64,000 bases of DNA, from positions 16,368,001 to 16,432,000 of the forward strand of contig OZ018415.1 in NCBI GenBank assembly GCA_963969595.1, in the 5' to 3' direction. The notes beneath the pieces are model-generated. The model was not told where the DNA came from and made no database searches. It saw only the letters and a list, made by a program, of their open reading frames with translations. Positions 24,669-37,491 of the stretch are shown one piece after another (position 1 is the stretch's first letter; every line of letters begins with the position of its first letter). Source of the stretch: Neckera pumila (taxonomy: Eukaryota > Streptophyta > Bryopsida > Hypnales > Neckeraceae). The position numbers and the translations under genes were made by a program.

Positions 24669-24866
24669 TGGATGACCCATTTCCGATCACTTAAGGAATT
24701 ACAGGCATGCAAGAGGACAGTTTCTTTGAAGGAAAATTTTCTTGTATACAGCAATAGGGTTTGGACCCTTCCTAGAGTTTTCAGATATTTTGGTATAAAA
24801 ACAAAGTTGCTTTGAATTACTGTAGTGAGTTCCGGATTTTGTAATTTCTTAAGTGATCGGAAATGG
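24669..24866. mobile_element. Small inverted-repeat element
   Basis: CCCATTTCCGATCACTTAAG at 24669 is repeated inverted as CTTAAGTGATCGGAAATGG near 24848-24866. This makes a roughly 200-bp MITE-like unit. Target duplication is unclear. Confidence 0.5.
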
Positions 24867-27152
24867 ATTGCCTCCCCTATGTGAGGTCAGTGTTAAGTTA
24901 CTGTAGTCTTATTAGCCAAGTTATTGGTACTGTACTGTACACTCCACATGACATGAACTCAAGAATGTGCACCAAAAAAATAATGAGAAATCTGCTGTCA
25001 AGCAGCAATTGAGAGCCAAAATGGAGTTCCACATAAAAGTTGGGCCACTGACCCAAAACCACCATCATGAATCTCAGTACATCTCCCAAATCAATATTGT
25101 ACATATGTGGACAAAAATACAATTTTAGAACTTTCTATTGGCAAAAAAAAAACTTTGACTCTTCATAACTTTTGCATACGGTATCCAAATGAATAACCGT
25201 CACAATTGTCAAAAGTGGCGGTTGGGAAGTACCCATCTTATCACTCTCCAAATGTTGCAACAATTGGAGTCATGTTATGCTGCAAATTATTTCAAAAAAA
25301 ATTGTGGGGGGACAGAGGGGTAGGGGGGGGGGCAATCCGTGAAGTAGAACATAATAGTGGACGTAATAGTTTCCATGTTGTTAGAGGTACCTTTAGTTTT
25401 AGTCTATAACTCTTTAATGCCCCAAGTCCTTGTTTGAGGTTTTGCATATTTTTGCTTGTATCTTTATACCAATATTTTTCTTACTTCAATCTCCCCAAAT
25501 TGGTTAGAAAGGAAGAATGTTTTTTAAAACTTCAAACTTTACTTTAGGTGAAGGAAAAGTTGTTTGGATAAAACATCACCTTTGTTCTTCATTCAAAATA
25601 TGGATAAACCTTCGGAAGTCATTGGGATAGCTTAAACAGAATTGAATCAAATTTTTTCTCTTCAATTCTAGTGAATCATAAACACCGTTGAAAACACACA
25701 ATTTGATATCGTGCAATCTATACCAAATCGTGAAATTAGATTACCTAAACAATTAGGTTGCCTTACCCCAAGAAAGTTACTTCACAAGCCATTAAAGTGA
25801 AATAGCCCATTACGGTCAAAATTAGGAGTTTGTCCTCATGTCATTGTTAAAATTTGAAAAAAAAGCCCCACATGAAGGTAAGTGTGAGAAACAAAGAAAA
25901 TAATTGAAATTGTGTTCTAACAAAGTATGAATTAGCTATAAACTTTTGAAGATTTGACCCCAAAAAAGTCTGTAGACTATTCCATAACCAACAAAATAGT
26001 ATCCATAACGCTCACCTTACTCACGTAAAGTAGTCACAATGTTTTCTAATGTGGAAAGCCTTTGAAAAGTCACTTTCTGCAATGATTTTGCATTGAAAAA
26101 GCTAAGTGTTCCTAATGAGGTTACTAATCATTCCATTAGTGTTAGGTGAGACATTTATTGTGGCTCAAAACCTCACAAATTGAAAGTAACTGCCATGGGG
26201 TCATTCCTTAGGTTTTCATCATGAATCATTTGACCATGATGGATTGTTTTACCTTACAATTAACAGATTTTTCTACACATATTTTCATTTGTATACTTAG
26301 AGGTTCATGAGTCCCAATTACAACAAAAACTAATTCAAAAGTAGAGCATTCTTGTACATTAACAATAAGTATTTATATAGTGTCAAATGTCAAGAAGTTA
26401 ATGTGGGGCAACCTAATTTCATTATTTAGTGTACTAGAGGCTTGGCAACTTGAATAAAGTGCAACAAAATTGACAAATTTTATGATAATTGTTTGACTCG
26501 TTGATAGAATGATAGACTCATGCAAGTCGTGTCCAACAGTACCTGGTGAACTCTGCACCACAGAATTCATAGTCCAATGTTGTACCCTATTTGAAAATGC
26601 CAATCCTCGTGTGTGGAAAGTGAGCTAGCAAGCATTGGTCTCATATGAAAGCAAGGTTAGTAACAACACCAATATTCGGGTAGAACCACCAGTTGGTTCA
26701 TTGTTAGCAACTGGAATTGGGGAAAAAAAAAAGGGGGGATTTGAAAACATTGAGAAAAAATTGGTGAAAAAATCTTTAAAATGTATATTTAGAGTAAATC
26801 AATTTGAAAAAATAATTTAATACTTGCAATTGAAATGGTGGAATAATTTTTATGCATTTTCTAGATGTTTAGGCAGCAAAAATCAAGTACTATTTTGGCA
26901 TGAATTTTGGAAACACAACAAATAAACCATTATTCTACAATTGTAGGAGGTAAGAGGCTAAAATTGTAACTTAGGTGAATCTAAAACCTACCAATTGCAC
27001 ACAATGACATTGCCAATGAGGTGAAAAGAGGCAAACAGATTTTCCTATTTCAATTTCTCCCCCCCTCCCCCAATTTTGGAAAAATCTAGAGTCGTTGATT
27101 CAGTTACAAAAAAATTATCACCCTTCTCCAATGCCATTAATCTCCAATATAA
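24867..27152. other. Gene-free AT-rich stretch
   Basis: No gene or RNA was recognised. A decayed copy of the 2611-type MITE right end lies at 26405-26434. Poly-G and poly-A runs near 25.3 and 26.7 kb are low complexity. Confidence 0.5.
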
Positions 27153-28074
27153 CCCCTAAGGACCAACATGTGTTTTTTGGCCGTATAGAAATTTTGGGCA
27201 GGTACGTGTGACTAGAGATATCCATATTTGAGGCTAAAATTCTAACAGAAGGTGGGGACAAGGAATATCTTCATGTGTACCAAGTTTCATGACATTTCAA
27301 AATACAAGTAAAAAGTTGTGACCTAATATGTTAACTTTTTTTGTAACTGGGCAGTTTGGGCAGATCAGAAAAAATCATTTTTTCCGAATTTTTTTTTTGA
27401 AATTGGTTGTCTACATTTATATATACTTAAAAACCTTTGAGTCATTCCATTTCAATCAATGAATCAAAAGTTATGAGGATTTTTGATTTGCAGACAATTA
27501 TGGATTCTCTATTCTAAAAAAAAACTTTAAAGTCATTTATTTAACTCAATTTTCAATATTTTTGGGAAAAAAAATAAATTCTAGGATGTAGATTGATTAT
27601 TACAACATTACAACCGTTGGGATTGGCATTTTTAAATTCCATAATTAAATTTTTAACAATTTAGTATTTTGAATCATTTTCTACTTCTTTCTACTTACTA
27701 TTTTTTCCTATATGTTGTACAATTCCAAATGATGTGAAACTTTTCAAGTATATAGACAACTTGTTTAGGAAACTGAATTCAAAGAAGCACCACCTTTATC
27801 GGCATTTTTTCATTGAAAAGTGAGCTTGCAAAGTGCAGCTGCCCACTTTTTTGCAAGATTGAAAAAATGGTTTTCAAGACTTTGAATGCTTATATCTTAT
27901 GATCCACACGGTGGAATTTTCTGAAAGTTTTACCACATGTTTTCAAAATATCATACTACAAGATCCTATGGTTATATTTGTCAAAAATTATTTTTTCCAA
28001 AAATTTGGTAGTTGTATTAGAAATGGCAGTTTTGGAGCATTTTTGGTGATTACATAGTCATGAAACTTTAGGGG
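27153..28074. mobile_element. TTAA-type element 5, decayed borders
   Basis: The ends ACCCCTAAGGACC and ACTTTAGGGG fit the family, but the flanks are ATAA and TTAG instead of TTAA, so this is an old copy. The core is reversed (AAGATCCTATGGTTA). It is most like the copies at 37.5 and 44.0 kb (GGGCAGGTACGTGTGACTAG). Confidence 0.65.
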
Positions 28075-28310
28075 TTAGAAAATAAACCATCGCCGTTGAT
28101 TGTGGTTGTGAGAAACAACCTTGGGCGTTAGTGCTTTGAAATATAGAATTTATATACAAAATGCAAATATTGAAATTTGAATACAGCAAATAGATTTCAA
28201 ATATCCCATATCATTTGTAAGCCAAATTGATGTAACACAAATCAAACATGGGGTGGGTGGGTGTTAGTCACAAGCACTTGTTTCATTTTCTCAATCAATG
28301 ACAAAGTAAT

Positions 28311-28430
28311 ACGTGTACCCCTTTAGATTTATTGGAAAAAATTTAACCCGCAATGGTTGAATGACACGTGTACCCCTTTTAGATTTATTAGAAAAAATTT
28401 AACCCCCAATGGTTGAATGACACGTTTACT
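28311..28430. repeat. Two tandem units of 55-56 bp
   Basis: ACGTGTACCCCTTTAGATTT followed by AATGGTTGAATGAC is repeated about twice, with a third start at 28422. It is non-coding. Confidence 0.75.
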
Positions 28431-28926
28431 CTATCAATTTTTCATATATAATTTTTCAAGAAGACAACTTTTTACAATGAAGAGGTATTCATAGCATCAA
28501 AATATTGCCCAAGTAAATATTTAAATCGAGAGAAATTTTATAAAAAAACAATATTTTTTTATATAGGTGCCACCAAGACATTACCATAAATAAACCCTAA
28601 TTAACCTAAATGGCTACCCAAATTGGCCACCAACTTTGTATTATTTTTGTCCGCTGTCGTGTTGCAAATGCAGACATTATGTAGATTATGTATATATATA
28701 TGATTTAGATAGATTTTAATGTTTATTGCATCATAAAGAAATTGAAGTCATTTGAGGTAGCTTCATCTCATTTGATATTCTTTTTCTTTGTGTTTTATTT
28801 AGATTATACTATGTCGAACTAGAGGGTTTTTTTTCTGAGTCTCAAGAAATTGGAGCTCTAGTTTTTTTTACCTCTACTAGATATATGTGGATTTTAATTC
28901 TTTATTCCGTAAATAGAGTGGATAAA

Positions 28927-29090
28927 GTGAAGTTAGAGATAAGATAAGGTGGAGATAGAATAGAAAGGTAAAAGATAAAGGGATAGAGTGAAGTTAGAGA
29001 TAAGATAAGGTGGAGATAGGATGAAAAAGTAAAAAATAAAGAGGTAGAGTGAAGTTAGAATGGAGATAAAATGGAGATAGGTGGTAAAAA
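28927..29090. repeat. 61-bp tandem repeat, about 2.7 copies
   Basis: GTGAAGTTAGAGATAAGATA starts at 28927 and 28988, and a diverged copy at 29049 (period 61 bp). The Tyr/Leu/Ser-rich minus-strand open frames over it come from the repeat and are not genes. Confidence 0.8.
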
Positions 29091-31444
29091 GGCGATGACT
29101 TTTCATCTTCTCTCTGGTTGTGAGAGAAGGGGGAAGACCAATTGTTTTGGAAAGGAGAGAGATATAGAAATTTTGTGTGTTGTGTGTGTGGAGAGGAAGT
29201 TTGGTGTGTGGGTTGTTGGGTATTTTTTTTGTTTTTTTTGAAGCTGATTTTGGGTTGATGTAGCTCATGGAGCATGAATTATTATTAAATGAGACTTTGA
29301 GAGTAAATTCTTGATACTTATAGTTCTTCAAATTGTACTTGCAAGTTGAATTTGGAGTTGTGAGTCAAAAGTTATTAAGGTTTCAAGTTGTAAATATCCA
29401 AGGCCTTCCATTGAGTGGGCAGAGATTTCAACAAGCCATAACTTTTGAACTCTTTGCTTGTTTATCTTGAAACTTATAGGGTGTATAGATCTCATTTATA
29501 ACTTTCTAAAAAGTCATCTTACATGTGATTTGAACTTAAGAAGCAAAAGTTATTGAGATTGAAGGAATAGTGGTTAAATGTTAAGGGAGAAGAGGACCTC
29601 TACTTTGTTCTTTAATAGCTTTTGGCCAGTAGTTTGGAGTGAATTGAAATTTGTTGAGTAGTTAGTTTATGCTATTAGTTTTTTAGAATGTTAAGACACT
29701 TAGCTATTGAGATTGTGAAGCATCTATGACACTAGTTAGAAGGCAGCGGCTATTTTAGAAAAGTTTCTTTTGAAACTTGTTGGGGTTTCTTCAAGTTGTG
29801 GAGCAAAGGAAGACTTCAAGACTCAAGACTTTAAAGATCTGAAGAAGCTTTGAGGGTCTTCAATGTGTTGTGGCTTGTGGCTCGTTTTCATTTTTGTTAT
29901 TCCCAGCCGGTTTTGGAGGCTAGTTGAAAATTCAATTTCTGCATTGTAAACCTGTTGCGAGCCGTGGTTATCCAGTAAGCGCTCCATTTTGTGTTTGTGG
30001 CGACAAAGTGGGGTTAATGGCCCACATAGTCGATCTTATATGTTGTTCCCATTGATGAAAGGCGCTTCCTGGTCATCGTGGGTTTGAAATTTAGGAGCCC
30101 AGCATCCGGACGGTCACTCGTGTTGGCCGTCCCATTTTACCCGTCCGAAGACTTGTTTCTTATTACACACCTTTACCCTTGGCCCTTAGAACCAACACAT
30201 GATAAGTCAACGGGATGAAGAATCAAGATTGAAGATTGAAGATTCAACGGTTTGATTGACCTCCATAGCAAACTATTCCCAGTTGCAGCCAGATACCCTG
30301 TGTATTCCCAAAGCGCGCTCCTCTCAACACGACACCGCCTTATTATACTCACTATTGGATATTTAGTTTTAAAGTTTTGCACGAAAGATTTTGAATAAAT
30401 TTTTTTTTATCATCAATAAAGAAACTGAGAATATAGGAATAATAAAAGTTAGGAAATTAACTTAATTTTTATTTATTTATTTTAAATGTTAAATAGAAGA
30501 AGGCATGTGATAGAGGAAAAAAACTAAATCATTAGTAGCTCTAAGATGGAAGTAAAACACACTAATTCCAATGGTGAGATTGTTTTAACAGTCAAAATTA
30601 ATCCTGAGGAACTTTTTGTTTCGGAAAAAATTGAAAATTGTGCTCAAAAACAAAATTTATATGCTAAATTTTCAAAAAGATGTTCTAATTGTTTGCAAAA
30701 CAAGATACTCTGTAACTTTCACATCACAAATCTAAATAGAATGAATAAAAGCTTTTCAGGTAGAAAAAAATACAATCTATGCAAAAAAAAAAATTATTCT
30801 TATTTCCAATTTTTGTAGATTTGATTTACCTGCCAAGTTCAATTCTAGACATATTGTGGTGTTACTTTTGCTCCTGCATAGCCATTGAAATAAAAACTAT
30901 ATTTCTTGAAAGCTAAATCAGTTTTTCTATCTTCCAAGAAAGTTTCAACAAGTTTCAACAAAACTTGAGCTCATAGGAACCTGCCCAAAATTCATTTTGT
31001 CTTTCGAGGGGACAATAGTCCTTCATAATTTAAGGAAAAATATTGATGAAATTGTCAAACCCCTAATTTGATTAATTACTAGTTTTTTCAATACTTGACT
31101 ACAAGTTACAAATAACAAAATAGTTTGTTCTAAAAGTGATTGTGCTCCAAAAGCAATCATGACACAACGTAATATTTTGCGTTCTTCAATGTACCAATAA
31201 TATACATTTCAGGAGGTGGTCGCTTTTAGTGACTATTGCATTTCAACTTCAAAAAATCGTAATTAATTCCACAAAAGTCCAAAAAATATAAAAGGACTTG
31301 AATTTGATGCCAATTCCAATTTTCTTCCTAAGGAAATTTACTAAAAATTGATTCAAGGACTTTTGCTTCCGAAAAATCAATCTACTCTTAAATGGTCACT
31401 TTAAGAGCAAACTACCTTCTGTAGTTTTACAGATGAACTCACAC
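29091..31444. other. Gene-free stretch
   Basis: No recognised gene or RNA. About 30.5-31.0 kb is a diverged copy of part of the TTAA-family body (ACTAATTCCAATGGTGAGATTG as in elements 1 and 10, here given only as a landmark) without intact ends. Confidence 0.45.
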
Positions 31445-31448
31445 TTAA

Positions 31449-32391
31449 CCCCTAAAGGCCTAAGGCCTGTTTTCTGCCAAAAAACACCCAAAACTACCAT
31501 TTTTTTTGCAAAGAGTGAAAAAAATTAAAAAAAAAATTTTGCACATCTAACCATAGGATCTTACACCTAACTAGTATAAAAATATGCGGAAATTTTTTTA
31601 GAATTTTTGACCGCACAGATTGCAAGATATCTATGTTCAAAGTGAAAAAAACAATCTCAGTACATTGTGGGATTGGATTTTTTGACTTTGAACAATTTTA
31701 ACTTAAATTTTTTGCATTACAAAGTTTTGAGCTTTAAATTTTATAGTGGAGAATTGAGTTGGCAATCTACCAAAAAAAAAAAAGATTCACCAAAAATTAA
31801 TTTTCATTAATAAAACAATTGTTAAGTAGAAGTAGGTACGAGATAGAAGGAAAATTTAAAATATTTGTATACTTTAGATGGAATTAAAATGCACTAATCC
31901 CAATGGTCATATTGTTCAAGCAAGTAAACTAAACCATGCCCAAAAATAAATTTGAAGAACTTAAAAAATTGCATTCAGAAACAAGGCATACTGGTTCTTT
32001 TTTTCAAAAAGATGCTCTAGCTGCCCGAAAAACAAGAATGTCCATAACTTTCTCATATCATATCCAAATGAAATGAATCAATGCTTTTAAAATAGAAAAA
32101 ATATAATCTATGGGAAGAAAAATACTTTAAAAAAAAAATGCAAATTTTTTTTGTTGCCTGCGCTTTTTTGAGCGTGTTGTTTTTGTTGCATGCACTGTCC
32201 CTTGTTTTGAGCTTATTTGGTCATAATTTTTGTTCCCGGGCACCAATTGTGAAAAAAAATTATATTTCCACAAAGCTAATCAGTTTTTCTACATGCAAAA
32301 AAAGTTTAAAAAAATCAGGAGAAGATTTCAGCCCGTAGGTACCTGCCCAAAAACACATTTGTCCCCTAAAAGGACAATGGGCTTTTAGGGG
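31449..32391. mobile_element. TTAA-bounded element 6, 943 bp
   Basis: TTAA 31445-31448 is followed by CCCCTAAAGGCC. The right end GGGCTTTTAGGGG is followed by TTAA 32392-32395. The core is AACCATAGGATCTTACACC. It is a close relative of elements 1 and 10, with good ends and no transposase. Confidence 0.8.
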
Positions 32392-32454
32392 TTAAGGTAG
32401 AGGCACCCAGATGTGTCCCTGGACCTAACATAACATTTAGTAGCAGTCATTGGT

Positions 32455-33393
32455 ACTGCCTTCCCTAGACGGAATGATGTGGAATATACCACATCATTTC
32501 ATCCAAGGGATGAAATGGTGTGGTATATTCCACACCAAATCAGTAACTATAAGGATGCTTGGCAAAATTTGTCAGACCTTAGTTGGATTCCTAGGTCAAT
32601 TATAAGGTCGCAACTGTACATTGGAGTCAATGGCAAATTAAGTATTTTGAATAAAACTTTAAATAATATAGCAAAACTTATTCAAAATGGCAATCAATTT
32701 ATAGAGATCAATTATCTCAATGCTTGAATTACATCACTCTGATGTGATTGTCATTCATGTTTTGTGTTTTCAAGTGACAAGAGAAACTCTTCATATACCC
32801 ATGGGGTGGTAGGAGGTAGAACAACCCATGTGAGATAAATAAACTAGAATTTGTAGTTCTCAAGCACATAGTTAAGTCAAAAACAAAGAAATGTGTTAAA
32901 AGTAGAATTTCAGACCTCATTTATGCATAGTAAAATAACTTCAAAAGAAAAAATTGAACTAAAAAAGTTGGTAAATGAAGACAAGTTTCACCTCCAAAAA
33001 TCCGTTTGGCATTTTGAATCTCCAACCAAAAAGTTCTGAATAAATTTGAGAGAGGATTTTTTAAAATATTAAAGAAAATGTTCATTCCAATCCCTTTCTC
33101 AAATTTGTTCATAACTTTTGATTGGAGATTCGAAATGTCAAACAGATTTTAGGAGGTGGAATTTATCTTCATTTACCAACTTTTTTTAGTTCACATTTCT
33201 TTGAAAAAAGTTATTTTACTATGCATAAATGAGGTCTGAAATTCTACTTTTAACACATTTCTTTGTTTTTGACTTAACTATGTGCTTGAGAACTACAAAT
33301 TCTAATTTATTTATCCCACATGGGTTGTTCTACCTCCTACCACCCCATAGGTATATGAAGAGCTTCTCTTGTCACTTGAAAACACAAAATATG
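32455..33393. mobile_element. Dispersed repeat copy 2 extended into a long foldback
   Basis: The first part repeats 3000-3640, including the 30-bp hairpin (32475-32504 with 32508-32537). From 32757 the sequence forms a palindrome: arm 32757-33056 pairs with about 33091-33393 (shared landmarks AGGTAGAACAACCCATGTG, TTCAGACCTCATTTATGC). The loop is only about 35 bp. Confidence 0.75.
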
Positions 33394-34313
33394 TTATAGA
33401 TTGCAAATTGTTGTAATGCATTATACATTGGATTCTTTGCCAACATCTTTTTCTAGAAACATTTGTTGATTTGTATGTATGGTCTTAAACTTAACAAAAG
33501 AAAATGGAACATACCGTAATGTATTGGCACTATTCTGGTACTCAAGCTTACATTAATTATTTGAAGATGAATTTTGTGGATTAGGACTCCAAAGAGGGAA
33601 AGGCAACCTCTCTGAAGGCTACTGAATGTTATGAATGGCATACCTTTCTAGGAAGGAGAGTAACTCTGAAATGTAAATCTAGATGGACCATGCATGGCTT
33701 ATCATTTTGGTGAACAAACAATAAGCTATGTTTGGTTTGTGTACATCTAGGTTGTGAAATGACTCCTTCCTATAAAAAGATGCCATTAGATCCAGGGACA
33801 CTTTCCGATGCCTCTACCTTATGAATGGCTCCATTTGTTCTAACATGTATGCATCCCAAAGCCTGTGCCATTCTAACCAACATGAAAATCAAAATGGCTG
33901 GCTGAGAGCTGACCAAGGACACTGGCTTGAGTTGAATATTTTCACCAGGCATCATCCACACAACTTCAATCCAACAAAGTTATTGGAAATAGTCATAGGG
34001 ATGCAATGCAAGTCAGCCTTATGATTGGAAAAATGGATCCAAGACCTCTGTGCAAGCGGCATGCCTCTACTTTGATTCCATATGTTGATAATTCATTGAT
34101 GAAAAAGTAAAAAAAATTCAAACTTGTAACTTAAAATCCAGACACCTAGCTCCTTTACTAGATGGACCCAAATAATGGTTTGACTGCACACTTGTCCATC
34201 TCTCTAACAAGGAGTCCTTTACCCTCAAAAATTGCAGATGTTCTTTTGTCCAGCCTCTTGGAGTCTCAGCTTGGCTTTTGTATGTTTGTCCCTTTGCAAT
34301 GGATTTCCATACC
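33394..34313. other. Gene-free stretch
   Basis: Short open frames on both strands match no family that I recognise. No element ends were found. Confidence 0.45.
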
Positions 34314-34317
34314 TTAA

Positions 34318-34764
34318 CCCTTAAACGACGAGGAGGCCATTTTGTAGCCAATGGATGATAGAAAATCAAACTGTATAGGACAGAAATGCAATCATTCGTC
34401 CTTGGAATGTATTGTGAAAAGGGGAGACTTCTACAGTAGCTTGACTTCCAATAGATACTTTTGGATTTTTTAATGTAGATGATGTCACACGGTAATGAAA
34501 AAGGATGATTTCCGGGGTTACCCCTTCATCCTTTAAGGGTTAAAAGACGAAGGGGTGACCCCGGAAATCATCCTTTTTCATTACCGTGTGACATCATTTA
34601 CATGAAAAAATCCAAAAGTATCTATTGGAAGTCAAGCTACTGTAGAAGATATCCCCTTTTCACAACACATTCCAAGGATGAATGATTGCATTTATGTCCT
34701 ATACAGTTTGATTCCCTGCCATTCATTGACTAGAAAATGGCCTCCGCGTCATTTCATTTAAGGG
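34318..34764. mobile_element. Foldback of two TTAA-bounded arms
   Basis: Arm A (34318-34539) and arm A' (34544-34764) are inverted copies, highly similar along about 220 bp. Each is bordered by TTAA (34314-34317, 34540-34543, 34765-34768). Ends start CCCTTAAA. The centre shows ATCATCCTTT on both sides of GGGTTAAAAG. A transcript would fold into a long hairpin. Confidence 0.75.
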
Positions 34765-34775
34765 TTAACCCTTAA

Positions 34776-36051
34776 AGGAGCCGACCCATTCCCGACCACC
34801 ACCCCATTTCCGTTATGTAGCCTATTTTCCGATCAGCAGGAGAGAAACGTCATTAACCCCTAAAAGCCCAAGTGTCCCTGGGAGGGTTTTTTGGTACTTT
34901 GGGCTAGCTCATGTGACCTCAAATTTTCATATGATTTTTTGAAACTTTTTTGGAAGATAGGAAATCACATTAGCTTTGCAGGAAGATAAATTTCATCAAA
35001 TTCCGACTTATCCTCCAAAAGTTATGAGCATTTGAAAATTAATTTCAGTCCGGGAATCTGCTGCCCCTCAGGAATCTGACTTTGACTCCCAAGGGGGCAG
35101 CAGAGGTGGCAAGAGAGGAGAGGTGGCAAGAGGTGGCAAGAGAGGCTATTGTTGTGCCTATTGGGAGGTCACATGAGGCTTTAGGAGCTTGTAGATGTTA
35201 GAGATTTTGACATTTTTCAAATTTTTTTTTTCCTACTTCTAAAATACAAATGCATCTTTCAATTTACCGTTCAGATTTTGTAGATCACCAAGTGTGTGAT
35301 GGGAATTTTTTTGAAAATGACCTAGTGTATTGTCATTTCTTGGGACATAGTGGCAAATTTTATTTTTTTTGAATATCGGAATTGTCTTAAATTGCCTTGA
35401 AAATTGGCATGCATATGCCTAAGATGTTTTTCCATAAGAAAAAATTAGAAATTGGAGGTCTGTAGTGGAAAAAAATTCAGCAAATGGCGGTCAAAGGCAT
35501 CTGAAATTTTTAGGCACAGTGGAAAAACAAAACAAAACAGACTTTGAATGCAAATAGCTCCCAATTTGTACCGTCAAACCTCACAAAATTTTTACCACAT
35601 GTTCTCACACAAGTTAAATACAAGATCCAACGGTTACATTTCCAAAAAATCAATTTTTCAAACTCTTTTGATGAATGCTCTAGAAATGGCAGTTTTGGGT
35701 GTTTTTTGAGGTAGAAAAGGCCTTCGGCTCTTAGGGGTTAATTACAGCACAATTTCCCATGCAATTGTGGCACATTATGATTGGCTACAAGATGATCAAT
35801 ATTGCAACCAACTCGTGGGTGGGTTTACAATCAGCCCTTGGTCGGAAATAGGGAGGTCTATATAACAAATATAGGTCGAATAGAATCTTTAACAAAAAAA
35901 TTCATAGTAATTATATTTTGAGAAATAAAAATCTGAAAAATTATGGGAATCTCTTTAACTCAATTTCTACATATGGGAAAATTCTTCCCTTCAAAAAACC
36001 CGCCCTGCAGACTTGCGTAATTGCTTAAATGGTTGATAATGGGTCGCTCCC
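34776..36051. mobile_element. TTAA-bounded outer element interrupted by element 8
   Basis: TTAA 34772-34775 is followed by AGGAGCCGACCCATT. The right end AATGGGTCGCTCCC is followed by TTAA 36052-36055. Removing the internal element (34857-35737) leaves about 390 bp. This is a different subfamily from elements 1-6. Confidence 0.55.
34857..35737. mobile_element. TTAA-bounded element 8, 881 bp, nested
   Basis: TTAA 34853-34856 is followed by CCCCTAAAAGCCCAAG. The right end GGCTCTTAGGGG is followed by TTAA 35738-35741. The core is reversed (AGATCCAACGGTTAC). It contains a short GAGGTGGCAAGAG direct repeat near 35.1 kb. It is inserted in the outer element. Confidence 0.75.
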
Positions 36052-36055
36052 TTAA

Positions 36056-36266
36056 TAAGGGTGACTCTGGAAATCATCCTTTTTTTATTACTGTGTGACA
36101 TCATCTACATTAAGAAATTCAAAAGTATCTACTAGAAGTCAAGCTAGTGTAGAAATTCTCCCCTTTTCACAACAAATTCCGAGGATGAATAGTTGCACTT
36201 TTGTCCTATACAATTTGATTCTTTGTCATCTTTCGACCACAAAATGGCCTCCTTGTCTTTGGAGAG
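36056..36266. mobile_element. Third copy of the TTAA-bounded arm
   Basis: It matches arm A' of the 34.5 kb foldback (AAATCATCC, TGTGTGACATCATCTACAT) over its whole 211 bp and is bordered by TTAA 36052-36055 and 36267-36270. The latter is shared with the next element. Confidence 0.7.
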
Positions 36267-36270
36267 TTAA

Positions 36271-37193
36271 CCCCTAAAGGCCCAAGGCCTTTTTTTTGCC
36301 AAAAAACACCCCAAACTGCCATTTTTTTAGCAAAGAGTGAAAAAAAATTAAAAATGTTTTTTTTGCACATCTAACTATAGGATCTTACACCTAACTAGTA
36401 TGAAAATGTGCAGAAAAAATTTCAAAAATTTTGACCGCACAGATTGCAAGATATCTACATTTAAAGTGAAAAAACAAATTTTTCAGCACATTGTGGGACT
36501 GGATTTTTTGACTTTGAACATTTTTAGCTTAAAATTTTTACACTACAGAGTTTTGAGCTTTAAATGTTTACAATGGAGAATTGAGTTTACAATCTACCAA
36601 AAAAAGAAAAATTCAAAAAAAAATTACTTTTCATTATTGAAAAAATTGTTAAGTAGAAGTAGGTACGAGATAGAAGGAAAATCTAAAATATTCATATATT
36701 TTAGATGGAATTAAAATGCACTAATTCCAATGGTTTCATTGTTCTAGCAAGTAAACTTAACCATTCAAAATTTCTTTTTTTGTAAAGTTTGAAAAATTGC
36801 ATTCAGAAATGAATCCTAAAAGTTCTTTTTTTCAAAAAGATGCTCTAGTTGCCCCGAAAACAAGAATGTCCATAACTTTCTCATAACATATCCAAATTAA
36901 ATGAACCAAAGCTTTTTAGATAGACAAAAATATAATCTATGAGAAAAAAAATATCAAAAAAGAAATGAAAATAAAATTGCAAATTTTTTGCTGCATGCCA
37001 TCCCCTATTTTGAGCTTATTTGGTCATATCTTTTGTTCCCGGGCACCGATTGTGAAAAAAATTATATTCCCATGAAGCTAATCAGTTTTACTACCTCCCA
37101 AAAATGTTTCAAAAAATCAGGAGAAAATTTCAGCTTGCAGGTACCTGCCCCAAAACGCATTTGTCCCCCGAAGGAACAACGGGCTTTTAGGGG
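36271..37193. mobile_element. TTAA-bounded element 10, 923 bp
   Basis: TTAA 36267-36270 is followed by CCCCTAAAGGCCCAAGG. The right end GGGCTTTTAGGGG is followed by TTAA 37194-37197. The core is AACTATAGGATCTTACACC. It is a close relative of element 6. Confidence 0.8.
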
Positions 37194-37491
37194 TTAAAAC
37201 AGGTTGTTTGTTTTGTTTGTTTTATTTTTTAAAACACATGGGCAAATTCCATTGATAGAAGAAAAACTTCACTAAACCAAAGGACCACGTCCTTGGTAGA
37301 GATTTAAGCGTTTTCCAAAACATTTTCAAAAGCACCTATTTTAATTATCAATGATGGGGGCAAGAGCAAGCCTCAAAGCAAACCACAAAAGCAGGCAAAG
37401 CCTGCTATCAAAAGCTTGAATCCTAAAAGACCCTTGCCAGTTCAATTGAAGGCACCCATTTGAGGGTGACCTAGATTCCATCTCATCTTAA

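Noticed and set aside
28933..29331. Tyr/Leu-rich minus-strand open frames of 93-132 codons
   Set aside because: They arise from the 61-bp tandem repeat and adjacent simple sequence.
33770..33961. Possible retrotransposon fragment on the minus strand
   Set aside because: The 63-residue translation has no reverse transcriptase, integrase or gag motif, and no long terminal repeats were seen nearby.
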